Assembly (NCBI GenBank): GCA_963744345.1
Contig: CAVUTD010000017.1
Coordinates: forward strand, 124,001 to 188,000
Source of the DNA: DASTFP01 sp963744345
Lineage (GTDB): Bacteria; Verrucomicrobiota; Verrucomicrobiia; Chthoniobacterales; Terrimicrobiaceae
Direction of reading: 5' to 3'
Length of the DNA: 64,000 nucleotides
In this document: one piece after another, positions 17,630-28,737 of the stretch
Numbering within the stretch: the stretch's first letter is position 1
Layout of the letters: every line of letters begins with the position of its first letter
The notes under the pieces: generated by a model
What the model was told of the DNA's origin: nothing
The model's input: only the letters and a program-made list of their open reading frames with translations
The model's database searches: none
Program-made: the position numbers and the translations under genes

Positions 17630-17805
17630 CGGCACGGCTTCGCCAATGGCTTAAGGACGGCTGTGCTCGGTGAGCGAACACAGCGGCAAGCGCATGGGCG
17701 GCCGATGGAAAGCTCTTAGGTCAATGCACGACTGATGGAGAATAAGAGCATTGTTCAGGGCATCGCTTCACGAACTGGAAACGTAGCTCTGGTGACGCCC
17801 CTTTC

Positions 17806-18262
17806 ATGATTACTGTGTGGATCTTAGGCGATCAGCTCTCGCCTGAGCATGCTGCGCTCACCGAGACCATCCTTCTACCTCGACTACGTCGCGATTGGGC
17901 AAACGCCAACAGGGTCATCAGCGGCCCGGCGCACAACGGTCTGATATCTTGGATCGCCCGAGACGATCTCGCCGATGTTGCGGTTGCCGTTCTTGCGGAC
18001 TCTGGCCACAGGCCCGCGATTGCTGACACTGGCGCAGACGGCTGCCGAACTGTCGTCCGTGACAGGCGGGCATTACGCCTTCGTCAATCAACCGTGAAAG
18101 AGCCAAACGCGTCGCTACCCAAATGCTCCTCAGTGGGAGCTCGACGGGTGGGTCGGTACCTACCTTGCAATTGCCCGGGAAAAGATGGCGGTGCAGACGG
18201 ATGTAGTTGCTCAGCTGACTGACCGACGACCGAAGGACATTGCCGACTTTCATGGTCCGAGC
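17806..18262 (+). pseudogene. Chimeric relic: photolyase-related N-terminus joined to an NmrA-like C-terminus
   Basis: The frame opens with ITVWILGDQLSPEHAAL, the typical start of deoxyribodipyrimidine-photolyase-related (FeS-type) proteins. After about 30 residues this gives way to GPAHNGLISWIARDDLADVAVAVLADSGH, the C-terminal domain opening of NmrA/SDR-like NAD(P)-binding proteins. That continues in other frames as LTLAQTAAELSSVTGGHYAFVNQ and PQWELDGWVGTYLAIAREK, ending near DIADFHGPS. Two unrelated genes have been joined by a deletion and then frameshifted. Neither keeps a catalytic domain, so no product is expected. Confidence 0.65.
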
Positions 18263-18485
18263 CTTGACCGGGCACAATCACCGCCGTCTTGCTCCATTGC
18301 ATCGCCCTGCGACTGAGCAAAGCTGCAGGTCAGAGCACGAAACGATTTTTGAGCGATCCGTGAGGGTATGCTTCGAATCCCCACGCCGACACCCTTGGCA
18401 CGTCGTGGCAAATCGCAGACCGACGAACCCTCAGATCGTCCGGTTGACCCGGGTGAAACCAAAATGATGGCGGATAGGAGCCTCC

Positions 18486-20738
18486 TCATTCTACCACATA
18501 GTTAGACACAGCCACTTGTCCCCCTGCTCGGGCAGAGATCGTCCATGCCCCGCGTTCCAGAGGAACCAACGGGCGCTCGAGCCTGCGACCGTTAAGAAAC
18601 CATTCGCATTCGCGCCACGAACTTTGAAGCGGAAGCATCTGTTGTGACCTGGGCATGGCAGGATTATAGCAAAAGGTGGCGCCGTCCTTTGGAAACAAGA
18701 TTTCCAGCAGAGCGGAGCGCACCCGTGCTCCCAGTCTGTTCTGCGAACCGGCACACCACAACGCGTATTCTGCTGGTAAATTCAAGACTCCGTCTACGTA
18801 GAGCGCAGAGGCGTCCTCAACCGGCTCGGTGCCTGACAAGAACCACTCACGGACGGTGGGCTCATCCGGGCGTGGGAGCAGCCCAGTCTCGACGGCAACA
18901 TCGACGGCTCGGAGATTGTCATTTTGCTCTAGTTGCGGAACGGGGCTGTCTCCAGACGCATAGAGAGATCTCATCATCGCCGCCCACAAAGGTGCGGCTG
19001 ATCGGATAGCCAGGATTTCTCGCATCGGGCGACCATCCAGGTTTCCCGCCCAAACCGCCACGGTGTGGTCTCTGCTAAATCCAACACACCATCCATCACG
19101 AAAGCCGGAACTCGTGCCTGTTTTCACAGCGGTGCGTTGTGGGAGGTTCAGCGGAGAAGATGCCCCGAACGCCGCGGTACGGGCTTGGTTGTCACACAAG
19201 ATATCCGCAACGATGCCGCATGCCTCCTTCGAAGCCAATCGTCGGCTTTCCACCCGTTCGTTTGGGGTGAGCTTGGGCGCCCAGACTTCGCCGCCCCGCG
19301 CAAAGCTGGCATAAGCTCCCGCGACCTCCAGCAGGCTCACGGGAGCATTCCCCAAGATGAAGCCGGCTCCGTAAAGGTCGAAGGAGCCAGGAAACCTAAA
19401 GCCCCAAGCTCCAAAAAAGTCGAAGATCTCGCGTGCTCCGAGCTGGGCTAAAGCGACCACGGCGGGAACGTTGAGCGAACTGCCGAGAGCCTCGCGCAAG
19501 CGCACTGGACCAAGGAAGCGCCTGGAATAATTCTGGGGATCGTAATCGCGGTATTCTGCGCCGATCGCGTCGGGTGTGTCCGGTAACAGGGAAGCCGCGG
19601 TGAGCTTTCTTTGATCAATTGCGGTGAGGTACAGGAACGGCTTTAGAATCGAACCACAGCTGCGCGGCACCGTCGGAGAAATCAGACCCTCGTGCTTCTG
19701 ATCGCCAGCGCAAGCCAGAGCACGCACAGCCCCGGTGCTATTTTCGATGACCACTATCGCGCCATCGCCAACGCCGAAGGCCCCGCTTGACGCCAGATGC
19801 TCGCGCAAGAGGCGGGCCGCAAGTCTTTGCATGTCCAGATTGAGAGAGGTTGTAATCCGTCTCGTATCGCCGACGCGTGTGGCCGCAGCGGACATTCGCC
19901 GGCGGACGAGCTCCACGAACTGCGGCGCTTCGCTTGGCGCGGCATGCCTTCTTGGAAGAGGCGGGTTTCTCAACAGCGATTCCTCGGTGATCCCCGCGGG
20001 CAGCAGCCCTTTTTCAGCGAGACGACTGACGTTCTTGCGATAGCGCGCGATAGCTGCGTCGGCGTTGGTCCAAGGATTCAAGCGAGTGGGCGATCGCGGC
20101 AAGCCGGCCAGAAAAATTGCTTCCGCCAAAGAGAGACTATGCGCGGGCTTGCCGAAATATGCGCGCGCGGCAGCTTGCGGGCCGACGCGGCGATTACCAT
20201 AATTGAGTCGATTGAGATAGACTTCGAGGATGCGTTCCTTGTGCCAGCCTCGCTCCAGTTGCCAGGCGGCAAGAGCCTCCTGGACTTTCCCAGCCAATCT
20301 GTTTCGTGAGCGTTGCGAGGACACCTTGATGAGCTGTTGGGTGATCGTCGACGCGCCTGAAGTGACGCGCCAATGCTGGAGGTTTCTGAGCGCTGCGCCA
20401 GCCATTGCGCGGACATCCACCCCGTGGTGCTTCCAAAAACGCGCATCTTCAATGCCGACAGTAACTGCCGGCAACCATTCTCCCATATCCCTCAGCCGAA
20501 TTGGATAGCTTTCCCTCGCATCGGAGGTTGGAAGCACAGCGAGAGTTCTACCGCGAATGTCTGTGACGATGGGGGTTGCAGGCGGAGGATGGTATAGACC
20601 AAAGGGCAAACTGCTGTTGCGAATCCCCACCTCGATAATTCCAGCAAGGACACCCAGCGCAAGGAGGGCCAGAAAAAACGAGTGACGAACGGTCGGAATC
20701 AAAGGCCGGCATACTGCGAGAACCGCTCTCAAAATCAT
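18486..20738 (-). CDS. pbpC: Penicillin-binding protein 1C
   Basis: A 750-residue bifunctional peptidoglycan synthase anchored by a membrane helix at about residues 20-40. The GT51 glycosyltransferase domain has GIEDARFWKHHGVD (catalytic Glu near residue 97) and GASTITQQLIK. The transpeptidase domain has the Ser nucleophile in SCGSILKPF (S-x-x-K), SSLNVPAV (S-x-N) and KTGTS. The C-terminus carries a PBP1C-type beta domain (LFPKDGATFCYNP). ATG 20738 is chosen over the upstream in-frame ATG at 20756 because it forms an ATGA overlap with the stop of the alpha-2-macroglobulin gene. PBP1C next to a bacterial alpha-2-macroglobulin is a known pairing, thought to combine wall repair with periplasmic protease trapping. 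Confidence 0.93.
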   Translation of the reverse strand: MILRAVLAVCRPLIPTVRHSFFLALLALGVLAGIIEVGIRNSSLPFGLYHPPPATPIVTDIRGRTLAVLPTSDARESYPIRLRDMGEWLPAVTVGIEDARFWKHHGVDVRAMAGAALRNLQHWRVTSGASTITQQLIKVSSQRSRNRLAGKVQEALAAWQLERGWHKERILEVYLNRLNYGNRRVGPQAAARAYFGKPAHSLSLAEAIFLAGLPRSPTRLNPWTNADAAIARYRKNVSRLAEKGLLPAGITEESLLRNPPLPRRHAAPSEAPQFVELVRRRMSAAATRVGDTRRITTSLNLDMQRLAARLLREHLASSGAFGVGDGAIVVIENSTGAVRALACAGDQKHEGLISPTVPRSCGSILKPFLYLTAIDQRKLTAASLLPDTPDAIGAEYRDYDPQNYSRRFLGPVRLREALGSSLNVPAVVALAQLGAREIFDFFGAWGFRFPGSFDLYGAGFILGNAPVSLLEVAGAYASFARGGEVWAPKLTPNERVESRRLASKEACGIVADILCDNQARTAAFGASSPLNLPQRTAVKTGTSSGFRDGWCVGFSRDHTVAVWAGNLDGRPMREILAIRSAAPLWAAMMRSLYASGDSPVPQLEQNDNLRAVDVAVETGLLPRPDEPTVREWFLSGTEPVEDASALYVDGVLNLPAEYALWCAGSQNRLGARVRSALLEILFPKDGATFCYNPAMPRSQQMLPLQSSWRECEWFLNGRRLERPLVPLERGAWTISARAGGQVAVSNYVVE

Positions 20739-23700
20739 TGCGAGACCACATTGCATTGGCTTGAGGCCGAGCGACCAAAGAAGCGGCTGTCGTACATCGG
20801 CGAAATCTGCGTAGCCGGCCAGATGAATGATCCTGCCGCGGTGGCACGGGCCAATATGCTCCAGGTGTTCGCGCCGGAGGGCACTTCGTTGAAGTACAGA
20901 TTGGTCTGCTGGTCGCGCATTTCGCTATGCGACAAATTTGCCGTGGCAACGCCGGCTTCGACAGGAACTGAGTGGTACTTTGCGATAAAAGCCAGGTTTG
21001 GATTCACCGCCTCGATCCCTGCCGGAATCATATCCTCAAGTGCCACAAAGCTCTGAGCGCTCTCGGAGAAGAAACGATACGATATCAATAGCTGATCGCC
21101 GAGGACAAAGGGTGCCCGGACGCTTCCGTCACGCGATAGCTCGGTCAGATTTTTTACAATTCTTTCAACTTTCATGCCATGTGAAACGGGCACCGTCTGT
21201 CTCTCCGCGTGTGCGGTATTCGGCTTTCAAGACAAAACTGCCTCCCTCTTTCAAGCCAGTGACGGCAAAATCTCCCAACTTCGAAAGGTCCTGTTTGGTC
21301 CAAGCTGCGGAGCTCGCATTGGCTGAAAGGACTTCCGGGTTTGGCTTAACGCCAGTGACTCGAGTGACCGACGCGCTTTTCATCATCGTTTTGAAGACGA
21401 CCAACAGCCAAAGGTTTTCCTGCGTGGAGAGACTCGCAGAGGATTCCCCAAGTTGTCGCAACCGGTCGCGAACGGCGGCCGCCACCTGCTTCCGGTCGAT
21501 CAGAAATCGCGCCCAAGTGCAAAGGGTTTCAGTTCGCACGGCGGACGAAAAGGTAATCGGATTGAATTCGATGCTGGTGAATTCTTTCGGAAGTTCACTC
21601 ACCAACGCGCTTTGCTTTTCCTTTTCGATGCCGAGATTGTTCAGCGCAATAGCCAGCATCGCCCGGCCTTCGCCAGTGAGCTTGTCGCGTTGGAGGAAAA
21701 GTTCGTCGGCTGCGGGCGTGATTGCCTCCGGCGTCTCCTGGCCTGAATTCGCGAGGACGAAAAGAGCGAACGCTCGCAGGGTGGGCGAAACACCGCTCCT
21801 TTCGCCGGCCACCATTTCGGTCAACGCATCGGAGAGCTCAGAAGAAAGCCGCTCAGGAACATCAAAGCCCGCCTCTTCAGCCTCGTTAACAGCCCAGGCG
21901 GTTTGAATCGTCACCAAATCGCTGGCTTGCGTGCCGCCTGGCCAATACGGTAGACGGCCGTCAGCGAGCAGACTCGCCTCGAGTTCACGAAGGGTTTCAG
22001 CGATGACATGTTGGTAGGTGGCTCTCCGGGCGTCCGCGTCGGGCACGTACTTAAGAAGACCTCCCAAGGACGTATAGCCAAGAAGACGGGAGGATTTTTG
22101 CTCCAAGCAGCCGTGCGGATATTGAAGCAGAAAAGGCAGCCCCATGAGCTTGTTGAGCCAGGGGGTGGTCGAGACCGCCAAGCTAAAAACACCCTCTCCT
22201 TGCTTCCACGCGGCAGGCATCGCGTCCCGACCCGAAAATTTCGTTTTCGTCAAAGCGCCCGAGACAGACTCGGTCTTCAGAATGACGGGCTCCGCCACCG
22301 GAAGCATCACCTCAACGGAGTCCGCAAGCTTCGATGAGGAAGTCGCATCGAATTTCACGCTCGCAATTCCCGTGAACCTGGCGCGGGCTCTGAAACTGAC
22401 AACAGCTGGTGTCTCGCGCTTGGCGAGAAGCTCCTGCCGCGGGTCGCCAAGCAATTCCAAGCTTCCGCTCGTTGTGCAGTGCACAAGAATCTTCTCGCTT
22501 TCGGCCACCTTCTGCCGCGCGACGGCCCTCAGCTCCACTTCATCGCCCTCACGCACAAAGCGAGGCAGCGCAGGCTCAATCAGGAGCTTCTTACTCACCT
22601 CGAACGTAGACGAGCCTGAACCAAACTGATTGTTTCTGGTCTGAGCGACCGCGATGACCCGAAAACGCGTGAGATTATCGGGTGCGTCGCATTCGAATCT
22701 GGCAATCCCTTCCTCGTCTGTGCGAACACTCGAATTCCAAAAGATCAGCGGCTTGAATTCCTTGCGGGTGAAAACAACGTTGCCAAATTCCTCCGCGCCT
22801 GCGTCGCCAGCGACGAAACCTTTCATGGTGAGCCAGGATGGAGCGATCCTATCGACGTACGCCTTCAGCGCCGAGTATGTGACAACGCCGAAATTTCTCT
22901 CTGGGAAAAAATCCGGCAACAGTTGTGGAAGTTTCCAGCCGCCCAAAGTGAGAATGGAATCGTCCACGGCATAAATTGCGAGATCCGCAGCAGCCACCGG
23001 CTGCCCTGCAGCTCTCACGGTCACTTTGCCGGAGATCCTCTCGCGCGGTTCATATTCGGTGCGGCTCGTCCCTACCGCCAAGTCGAGGACTCGTCCGGGA
23101 GTTTGAACGCTTATCCGATCATAGCCGTACATCTCGCCCGCGAGTTGCTCCGATCCGCCCGGGCGGAGGACGTAGACAGATACGAAGACATTTGGTTCGT
23201 ATTCGGGTTTGACCGGAATCTCAATGCGGCTGGTATTCCCCTGAATCGGAACGGTAAAAGTGTCGAGGATTTTGTCGGTCTCGACGCTTACCCAGGCCAC
23301 ACCACCGCTCAATGAAAGCACGTTGAGAACGGCTTTTTCACCGACAATCCACGGTTGGGCGTTCTCCCTTCCTTTCACGGAGAATACCGTCGCGGCGGTG
23401 TCCGCCTGGACCGGCACTTCCGACTCTTGATCACCTGCCAGGTAAGCTTCTTCACTAACGGGAAAACCGGGGTCACCCGGCAAGGGGGAAATGACAACCA
23501 AATAACGTCCCGGTTTTTCCGGCGCGAACTTCAGCGAATCTTCGGCGACGCGCTCGCGCCGCTCGACGAGCTCATAACGGTCAAAGTTCCGGTATCGATA
23601 AACGTCCGGTGCCAGGCGTTCCTTGACTGATTTGGTTTGCACGTGGAAGAGATCCACGTCGACCGCTTCGGGCGCCCTGGCGAAATGCTCCTGCGCATCC

Positions 23701-26282
23701 CAGAAAAACTCGATCTGGCCCTGGCTAGTTTCAGCGCGCTTGACGCCAAGCAATACAGGCGCCATGGCGACCTCTTGCGTGGTCCCGCCCGTCAACGTCT
23801 GGCCATCTGGCCCGGTGACATCAACCTTCCAGATGACGCTACACCTCGCGCGGCGCGCGTCGTCCCTGAAAGGAGCTTCACACTCCAAGACTATCCTGCC
23901 GTCATCGTCGAGGACGGCCTCTCCCGAAATTTCCGCCGAATAATCCGGTTGTTTGGCATTTTCGGAATAGAGATCGATGCGCGTCCACTGCTCAGTGTCG
24001 TCTTCCTCGGGATCGCTGAGCCAGGTGGCCGTCCATTGCACACGACTGCCGGCATTCGGCGCTCCGTGAAAGTACTGCGACTGCACTAGAATCGCAGACC
24101 TAGCTGGTTCGTCTGTTTTCCGATCCTCACAAACGACGGAGAATGGAGGATTGCGAAACTCTTCAATCTGGAAACGTGCCGGAGCCCCTGCGGGCTGCCC
24201 TCCCACTAACGTCCTCACGAAGAACTCTCCTACAGGCGCATTCTCCGGAGGCATCCAGATTCCATTGCAAGCTCCTTCAGCATCCACTTCACTTTGGCCG
24301 CTGGCGAGCACCTCGCCTGCCAAGCCGCGCTCGATACTCCATTCCATCAACCGCCCCGCTGGGATCTTCAACGAACCATTCTGCTCTTCGCGAACAAACC
24401 CCTTGAACTGGATGGATTGACCCGGCCGGTAGAGTGGCCGGTCCGTCAGAGTGTAGGCACGCAAGGAGGGAGGGAGGCGACCGCTCAGAGAGCCTCCCGA
24501 AAATCGATCGGAGAGCGCGATGGGTTGAATCGTGTTTTCACAGGAGAAGTATTGTGCTCCAGCAAGCGCGAACACATCGAAGGTGGCCAGTCCATTGGCG
24601 TCCGTGGATACGCTGGCGATATTTTGAAAAGCCTTGTCCAGAGCGAGAACCGTCGTCTTGGGCATCGGTTCTCCATCGGCCATGCGGGCGGCACGGACGA
24701 TCCATTGAGCCTTGGTGATCTTCCGCGTGAGAACGACTTCCCCAAAATAGATCAGCGCTCGATTGCCAATGATCGTTCCTTGAGAGTCCCTGCCTGTGAC
24801 CTCCAGGAGGGCCACGCCCGTGAGCGCTGCCGATTCTGCCGGTTTCCAGGAAATTTCGCGCAAGACCTCCACGTCGCCGCTTGCGCCGAGAATTTTTCCC
24901 GATGCGAGCACTCCAAGTTCCAGCGCGGCGATCAGCGGCTTGGAAGGTTCGCGCTGAAAACTTCCCTGCGTTGTCCAAATAGGGTCTCCGACTCGATCTC
25001 TTCGGATGCGCGTGAACTCGTGTTCCCGCTCAAGAACAGAAGCAAGCTTTTCGAGAGGGACGGAAGCCAGTTTCCATTCGAGCTCGCCGGTATTGACGTG
25101 GTAAAAGGCGAAGTTGAGTCCGAGCAGTGAGCGTTGCCGAATTTGCCGATCAGGAAAAAGGATCGCACCTTGCTTTGGCCGAAAAGTTGCGCCCCATGTC
25201 TCGGGCTGGGAAAGTCCATAGCCGGAAACTCCCAGAATGTGCTCCGAAACCCGGACCTCGTAGCGCGAATTCGGATCAAAATCACCCTCTGCCAGCAGAG
25301 AGGAACCGCTTTTGCGAACCCGCAGGTTGGAAACGATGGGCGAGATCTTCAGGGCATCGCCGGGCAGAGCCAGTTCGCTCAAGATCTGGTCGAATTTCAC
25401 CTCGATGTGCGGAGCTTGCAGAGGGAGATTCCGCGCGGCGACATAATCAATTTTGAGCGGGCGGGTAACGCCAACCGGAAAAACTCGGGGATACGGGAGC
25501 GCCCGGCCGCTGTAAGCGTCACAAATCCCCTCCACGACGAGATCGTAACGACGGCCGACCGGAAGTGGCTGCAACGGCCGAATACGAACGCCGGTCACCT
25601 CTTCCACCTTGCCGCTTGGCTCGATGATCGACACGTCCTCCACCTCGCCTTCAGGCAAGTTGAGAAAAATCTCGGCTGCGAATTTTTCTCGGCTGACCCG
25701 ATCCTGGAACCAAACACCACTTGCGGCGTCGGATAGACGGATGGGATAGTTGAATTCGATAGAAACCTGAGGTTTTGCGTTGAGGCTGCTGCGCTCGCCG
25801 TAATCTTCTTCGATCACGCGAAGCTCGGGAGCAGTCATTGCAAAGCCCTCGGCGCTCGCTTCCAACGGACCGCCTGTCAGGTCCTTCGTGCCTTCCTTCA
25901 AACGAAAGCGGTACGCTGCGCCCGGAATGAGCGGCCCTTTGACTAACAGTTCGCCCTGCGATTGCGTTCGCCAGACGAAATCCACATCGAGCAAGGGCCA
26001 GATATCGAGCGGTGAATCAGTCTCCTCATCGTCGATTTTGTCGGGTGTCACCATGGCGGTCGGGAACGTGAGCGTGAGCAAAGTCCCTGGCCGCAGAGTT
26101 TCTTCGATTCCATCAACGCTTAAACCGTTAGTCGAGGCTTCGCCGTTAAATATATGTTGGCCGGCTTCGAGATCGCCGGTTGACTGCGGCACCGGCGGGT
26201 CTGAGGATCTCCTCTCCAGAGGATCCTCGAGAGCCAAGAGCGCAGAGAATGACGCGAAGAAAAGTAATGCGAAGCATCTCAT
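20735..26282 (-). CDS. Bacterial alpha-2-macroglobulin (thioester type), one frameshift near 21190
   Basis: A protein of about 1,850 residues when read across one frame change. It has a signal peptide (RCFALLFFASFSALLALE), several MG domains, then the thioester motif GCLEQ with Cys1392 in YPHGCLEQKSSRL. A terpenoid-cyclase-like TED domain follows, and then a C-terminal receptor-binding-like domain (VPVSHGMKVERIVKNLTELS and PAGIEAVNPN). The frame breaks at about 21190, so the last 150 residues sit in another frame. One extra base would explain it. The thioester would covalently trap attacking proteases in the periplasm. It overlaps the TPR gene upstream and pbpC downstream by four bases each. 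The intact overlap with pbpC argues that the frameshift is recent or a read error. Confidence 0.9.
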
Positions 26283-27649
26283 GGCACTCCTCCCTTCTCG
26301 AGCTGATGTGCGCGAGCAAGATCCGCTTGCGCATCCACGAAGCGTTCGAGTCGCTGCAAAATCGCTGCGCGCTGCTTATAGTACTGGGGTGCCGGGTTTG
26401 CTCTGACAGCGCGATTGGCAAACTCGAGAGCGATGTCGTGTTGTGACGCGCCGGCTGCCGCCTCGGCGAGATTACTCAGGGCGCGCGCCATCACTTCACC
26501 GGACGGTTTCGCCGCCTCCAAGGCTCGAAGCTCTCCAGTGGCGTCTTCAAACCGGCCCAATTTCACGAGGGCAGAGATCATTTGCGCGCGAGCACGAACA
26601 TTGGCCGGCTCGATGGCGAGCGCACTTTCGGCATCCCGCAACGCGAGCTGGAACTGTTGCGCTCGCTCGCAGGCTTCGCTCCGTGCCAAATGAGCCCGGA
26701 CATTTTTGGAATCCTTCGAAAGCTCGACATCGGAGCGATGGATGCGATCAAGCACGTCGAGCGCCGGAATCGGTTTGGCTACATCGACGTCGATTTGATC
26801 GAGCGCTTCCTTGGCCGAGAGCCGACCGAGTTTGTTTGCGGCCTCCGCGAAGAGAATCCGCGCTCCAACCGCGCTCGGATCTAGGCGACGCGCGGCCTCG
26901 GCGTCCTCGAAGGCCGAACCGCTCGCAAAATCCGTCGCCAGATACCAATAAGCCCGAGAAATGCGAGCGGCTGTGTCATCGGGTTTATCCGCGAGAAGAG
27001 CGCTCGCAGCCTCAATCCCTGGCAGAGCGGCCTGCAACCGGTCGAAGGCAGGGCGCGCCTTGACGACGCTTTCATCCTCCGGATCCAATTGCTCCGCCGC
27101 CGCGAGATCTTCGAGGGCTCCCGCAAAGTCCAGCAACTTGCCCCGGGCGAGAGCTCGAGAAACCATCAGCTCCGCGTCGGTTTGAAGAGCTGGCGTCCGG
27201 CTGAGAAGGTCGACTACCCTCTGTTCCTCGCCCATGGCGTGGAGGTAGTCCGCAAGTTGTCGCGTGATTTCGAGATTTTCCGGGTGCCCGGCAAGATAGC
27301 TCTCGAGCATGGCGACCGTTTCTGCCCGCTTCTGGTCGCGCACAAAAAGCACGGCCGCGAGAACACTTGCGCGAATCTCTTCTGGAGCATCCTTCCACTC
27401 CCGCATTGTGCTCTCGGCCATGTCGTAGTCCTCCACTGAGAGCCAAAGACCGGCCAATTTCTCGCGCAGTTCGCTCTCATCACGGTCCTTGTCAAGAATG
27501 CGTCGAATCAGCTCGATTTGGGCATAAACGTCCCCGTCCTTTTCAGCAAACCCGAGTTGGTCCCGTAAAGCATCACCGAACGCTGTGCGGCAAAACACAA
27601 ACGTTATAAATAGCCAAAGCGGAAACGACCGTTGAGTTACCTTCATCAA
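26279..27649 (-). CDS. Exported TPR-repeat protein leading the alpha-2-macroglobulin operon
   Basis: A 456-residue protein with a signal peptide (residues 8-25, PLWLFITFVFCRTAFG) followed by helical repeats through the whole length. TPR-like units are recognisable at the C-terminus (AHLARSEACERAQQFQLALRD, ARAQMISALVKLGRFEDA, YKQRAAILQRLERFVDAQADL) and in the middle (ARGKLLDFAGALEDLAAAEQLDPED). It has no catalytic motif. The stop overlaps the macroglobulin start as ATGA, so the two are translationally coupled. It is probably a periplasmic scaffold for the macroglobulin/PBP1C pair, though this role is inferred from context only. Confidence 0.82.
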   Translation of the reverse strand: MMKVTQRSFPLWLFITFVFCRTAFGDALRDQLGFAEKDGDVYAQIELIRRILDKDRDESELREKLAGLWLSVEDYDMAESTMREWKDAPEEIRASVLAAVLFVRDQKRAETVAMLESYLAGHPENLEITRQLADYLHAMGEEQRVVDLLSRTPALQTDAELMVSRALARGKLLDFAGALEDLAAAEQLDPEDESVVKARPAFDRLQAALPGIEAASALLADKPDDTAARISRAYWYLATDFASGSAFEDAEAARRLDPSAVGARILFAEAANKLGRLSAKEALDQIDVDVAKPIPALDVLDRIHRSDVELSKDSKNVRAHLARSEACERAQQFQLALRDAESALAIEPANVRARAQMISALVKLGRFEDATGELRALEAAKPSGEVMARALSNLAEAAAGASQHDIALEFANRAVRANPAPQYYKQRAAILQRLERFVDAQADLARAHQLEKGGVP

Positions 27650-27969
27650 AGAATCAGCGCGAAATCTCCTTCATCCTGCAGGTTGCAAAGCTAACACTTC
27701 GTGAGGGAGATCGAATCCTAAGGTTTCGGCGCGCAAATCGGACGAAACCGGGCAAGTACTTGGCAAGCTGCCAATTCTCATGTTGGAAAGTCGGCTGCTG
27801 TTTGCAAGAGGCAGCACCGTATCGAAGATCTGTCGCCACGTAAACTTCAATCCTGCAAGCACCTCTTAGCATTTGTCAGAAAAGTGTGAGAAATGACTTA
27901 GCCGTGCCGCATCCTTGTAACAAGGAATCTTAGAATCGCATTATCCTCTAAGGAAATTCGCCTCGGGGG
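27650..27969. other. Gene-free 320-bp gap
   Basis: No coding frame of conviction lies here. The gap should hold the promoter of the TPR/macroglobulin/pbpC operon on the minus strand. The short palindrome TTGGCAAGCTGCCAA (about 27760-27775) is the only symmetrical element noticed; no promoter boxes could be assigned with confidence. Confidence 0.4.
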
Positions 27970-28602
27970 CTATGCCGACCAGTAGAAAATGCCCGCCACC
28001 ACTACGCAGGCAAGATTGAACAGAGCCGCCAAGATCCCGAGAGCGAGGAATTGCTTGCCAACCGCCCACCGCATGCCAAGAACCGAACTTCCCACCGAAG
28101 CGGGTAGAAGCACCAAAGAAGGAAGGGCCGCAGTCAGCGCCTCTTCCCCGGTAAACTGGGGAACGGTTTTCATGCCCGCGGCAAAAATTAAAAAGAACCC
28201 CCATATGGCAGCGAGCACGGAAATGACGACGATAGCGACGATGGCCCATCGGAGAAAATCGATCCCTGAGACCATCGAAAGGTAAAAGCGCGCGCTATTC
28301 ATCTCTCGTATCGCGATCGCTTTTCTCGCGATGGCAAGCGAAATCCAACCTCCCAACAACAAGCCGAGACCTAGATAACGCAGAACGCCTGAAGACCACA
28401 AAAGAAAGGAAGATCCTCCAGAGTCCAGAGCCAGCATGAGAAACGAAAGGGCGCTCGCAAGCGCTTCGATGCCGACGCTGGCACATAAAAGGGCCAGGCC
28501 TGGATGGGCATAGCGACGGACAGCCTTCAGAGAAAAGCCGAAAACCACCGCCAGGATCACAAAACTGAGACCAAGGTTCCAAAGGCTTAAGGCATTGTCC
28601 AT
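27970..28602 (-). CDS. Hypothetical six-helix membrane protein
   Basis: A 210-residue hydrophobic protein with about six predicted membrane helices, starting at LWNLGLSFVILAVVFGFSL and ending at LGILAALFNLACVVVAGIFYW. No family was recognised. The frame is open to 28866, but ATG 28602 is chosen because a clear GGAGG ribosome binding site sits four bases before it, while the longer version would overlap the divergent polymerase gene. It is divergent from the family-B DNA polymerase with 135 bp between starts. Functional coupling to the polymerase is possible but nothing in the sequence shows it. Confidence 0.65.
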   Translation of the reverse strand: MDNALSLWNLGLSFVILAVVFGFSLKAVRRYAHPGLALLCASVGIEALASALSFLMLALDSGGSSFLLWSSGVLRYLGLGLLLGGWISLAIARKAIAIREMNSARFYLSMVSGIDFLRWAIVAIVVISVLAAIWGFFLIFAAGMKTVPQFTGEEALTAALPSLVLLPASVGSSVLGMRWAVGKQFLALGILAALFNLACVVVAGIFYWSA

Positions 28603-28737
28603 CTTGCCTCCAGACTTAACCCGAACCCAACGAAAAATACAGGACCTTAGAGCTGGTCTGGGGTAGACCATCGATCTCGGTTGGGCGAAGAGCTTTGCGG
28701 ACTGGGCAACTTGCCTGATCCCATCTAACTTGCCGGC

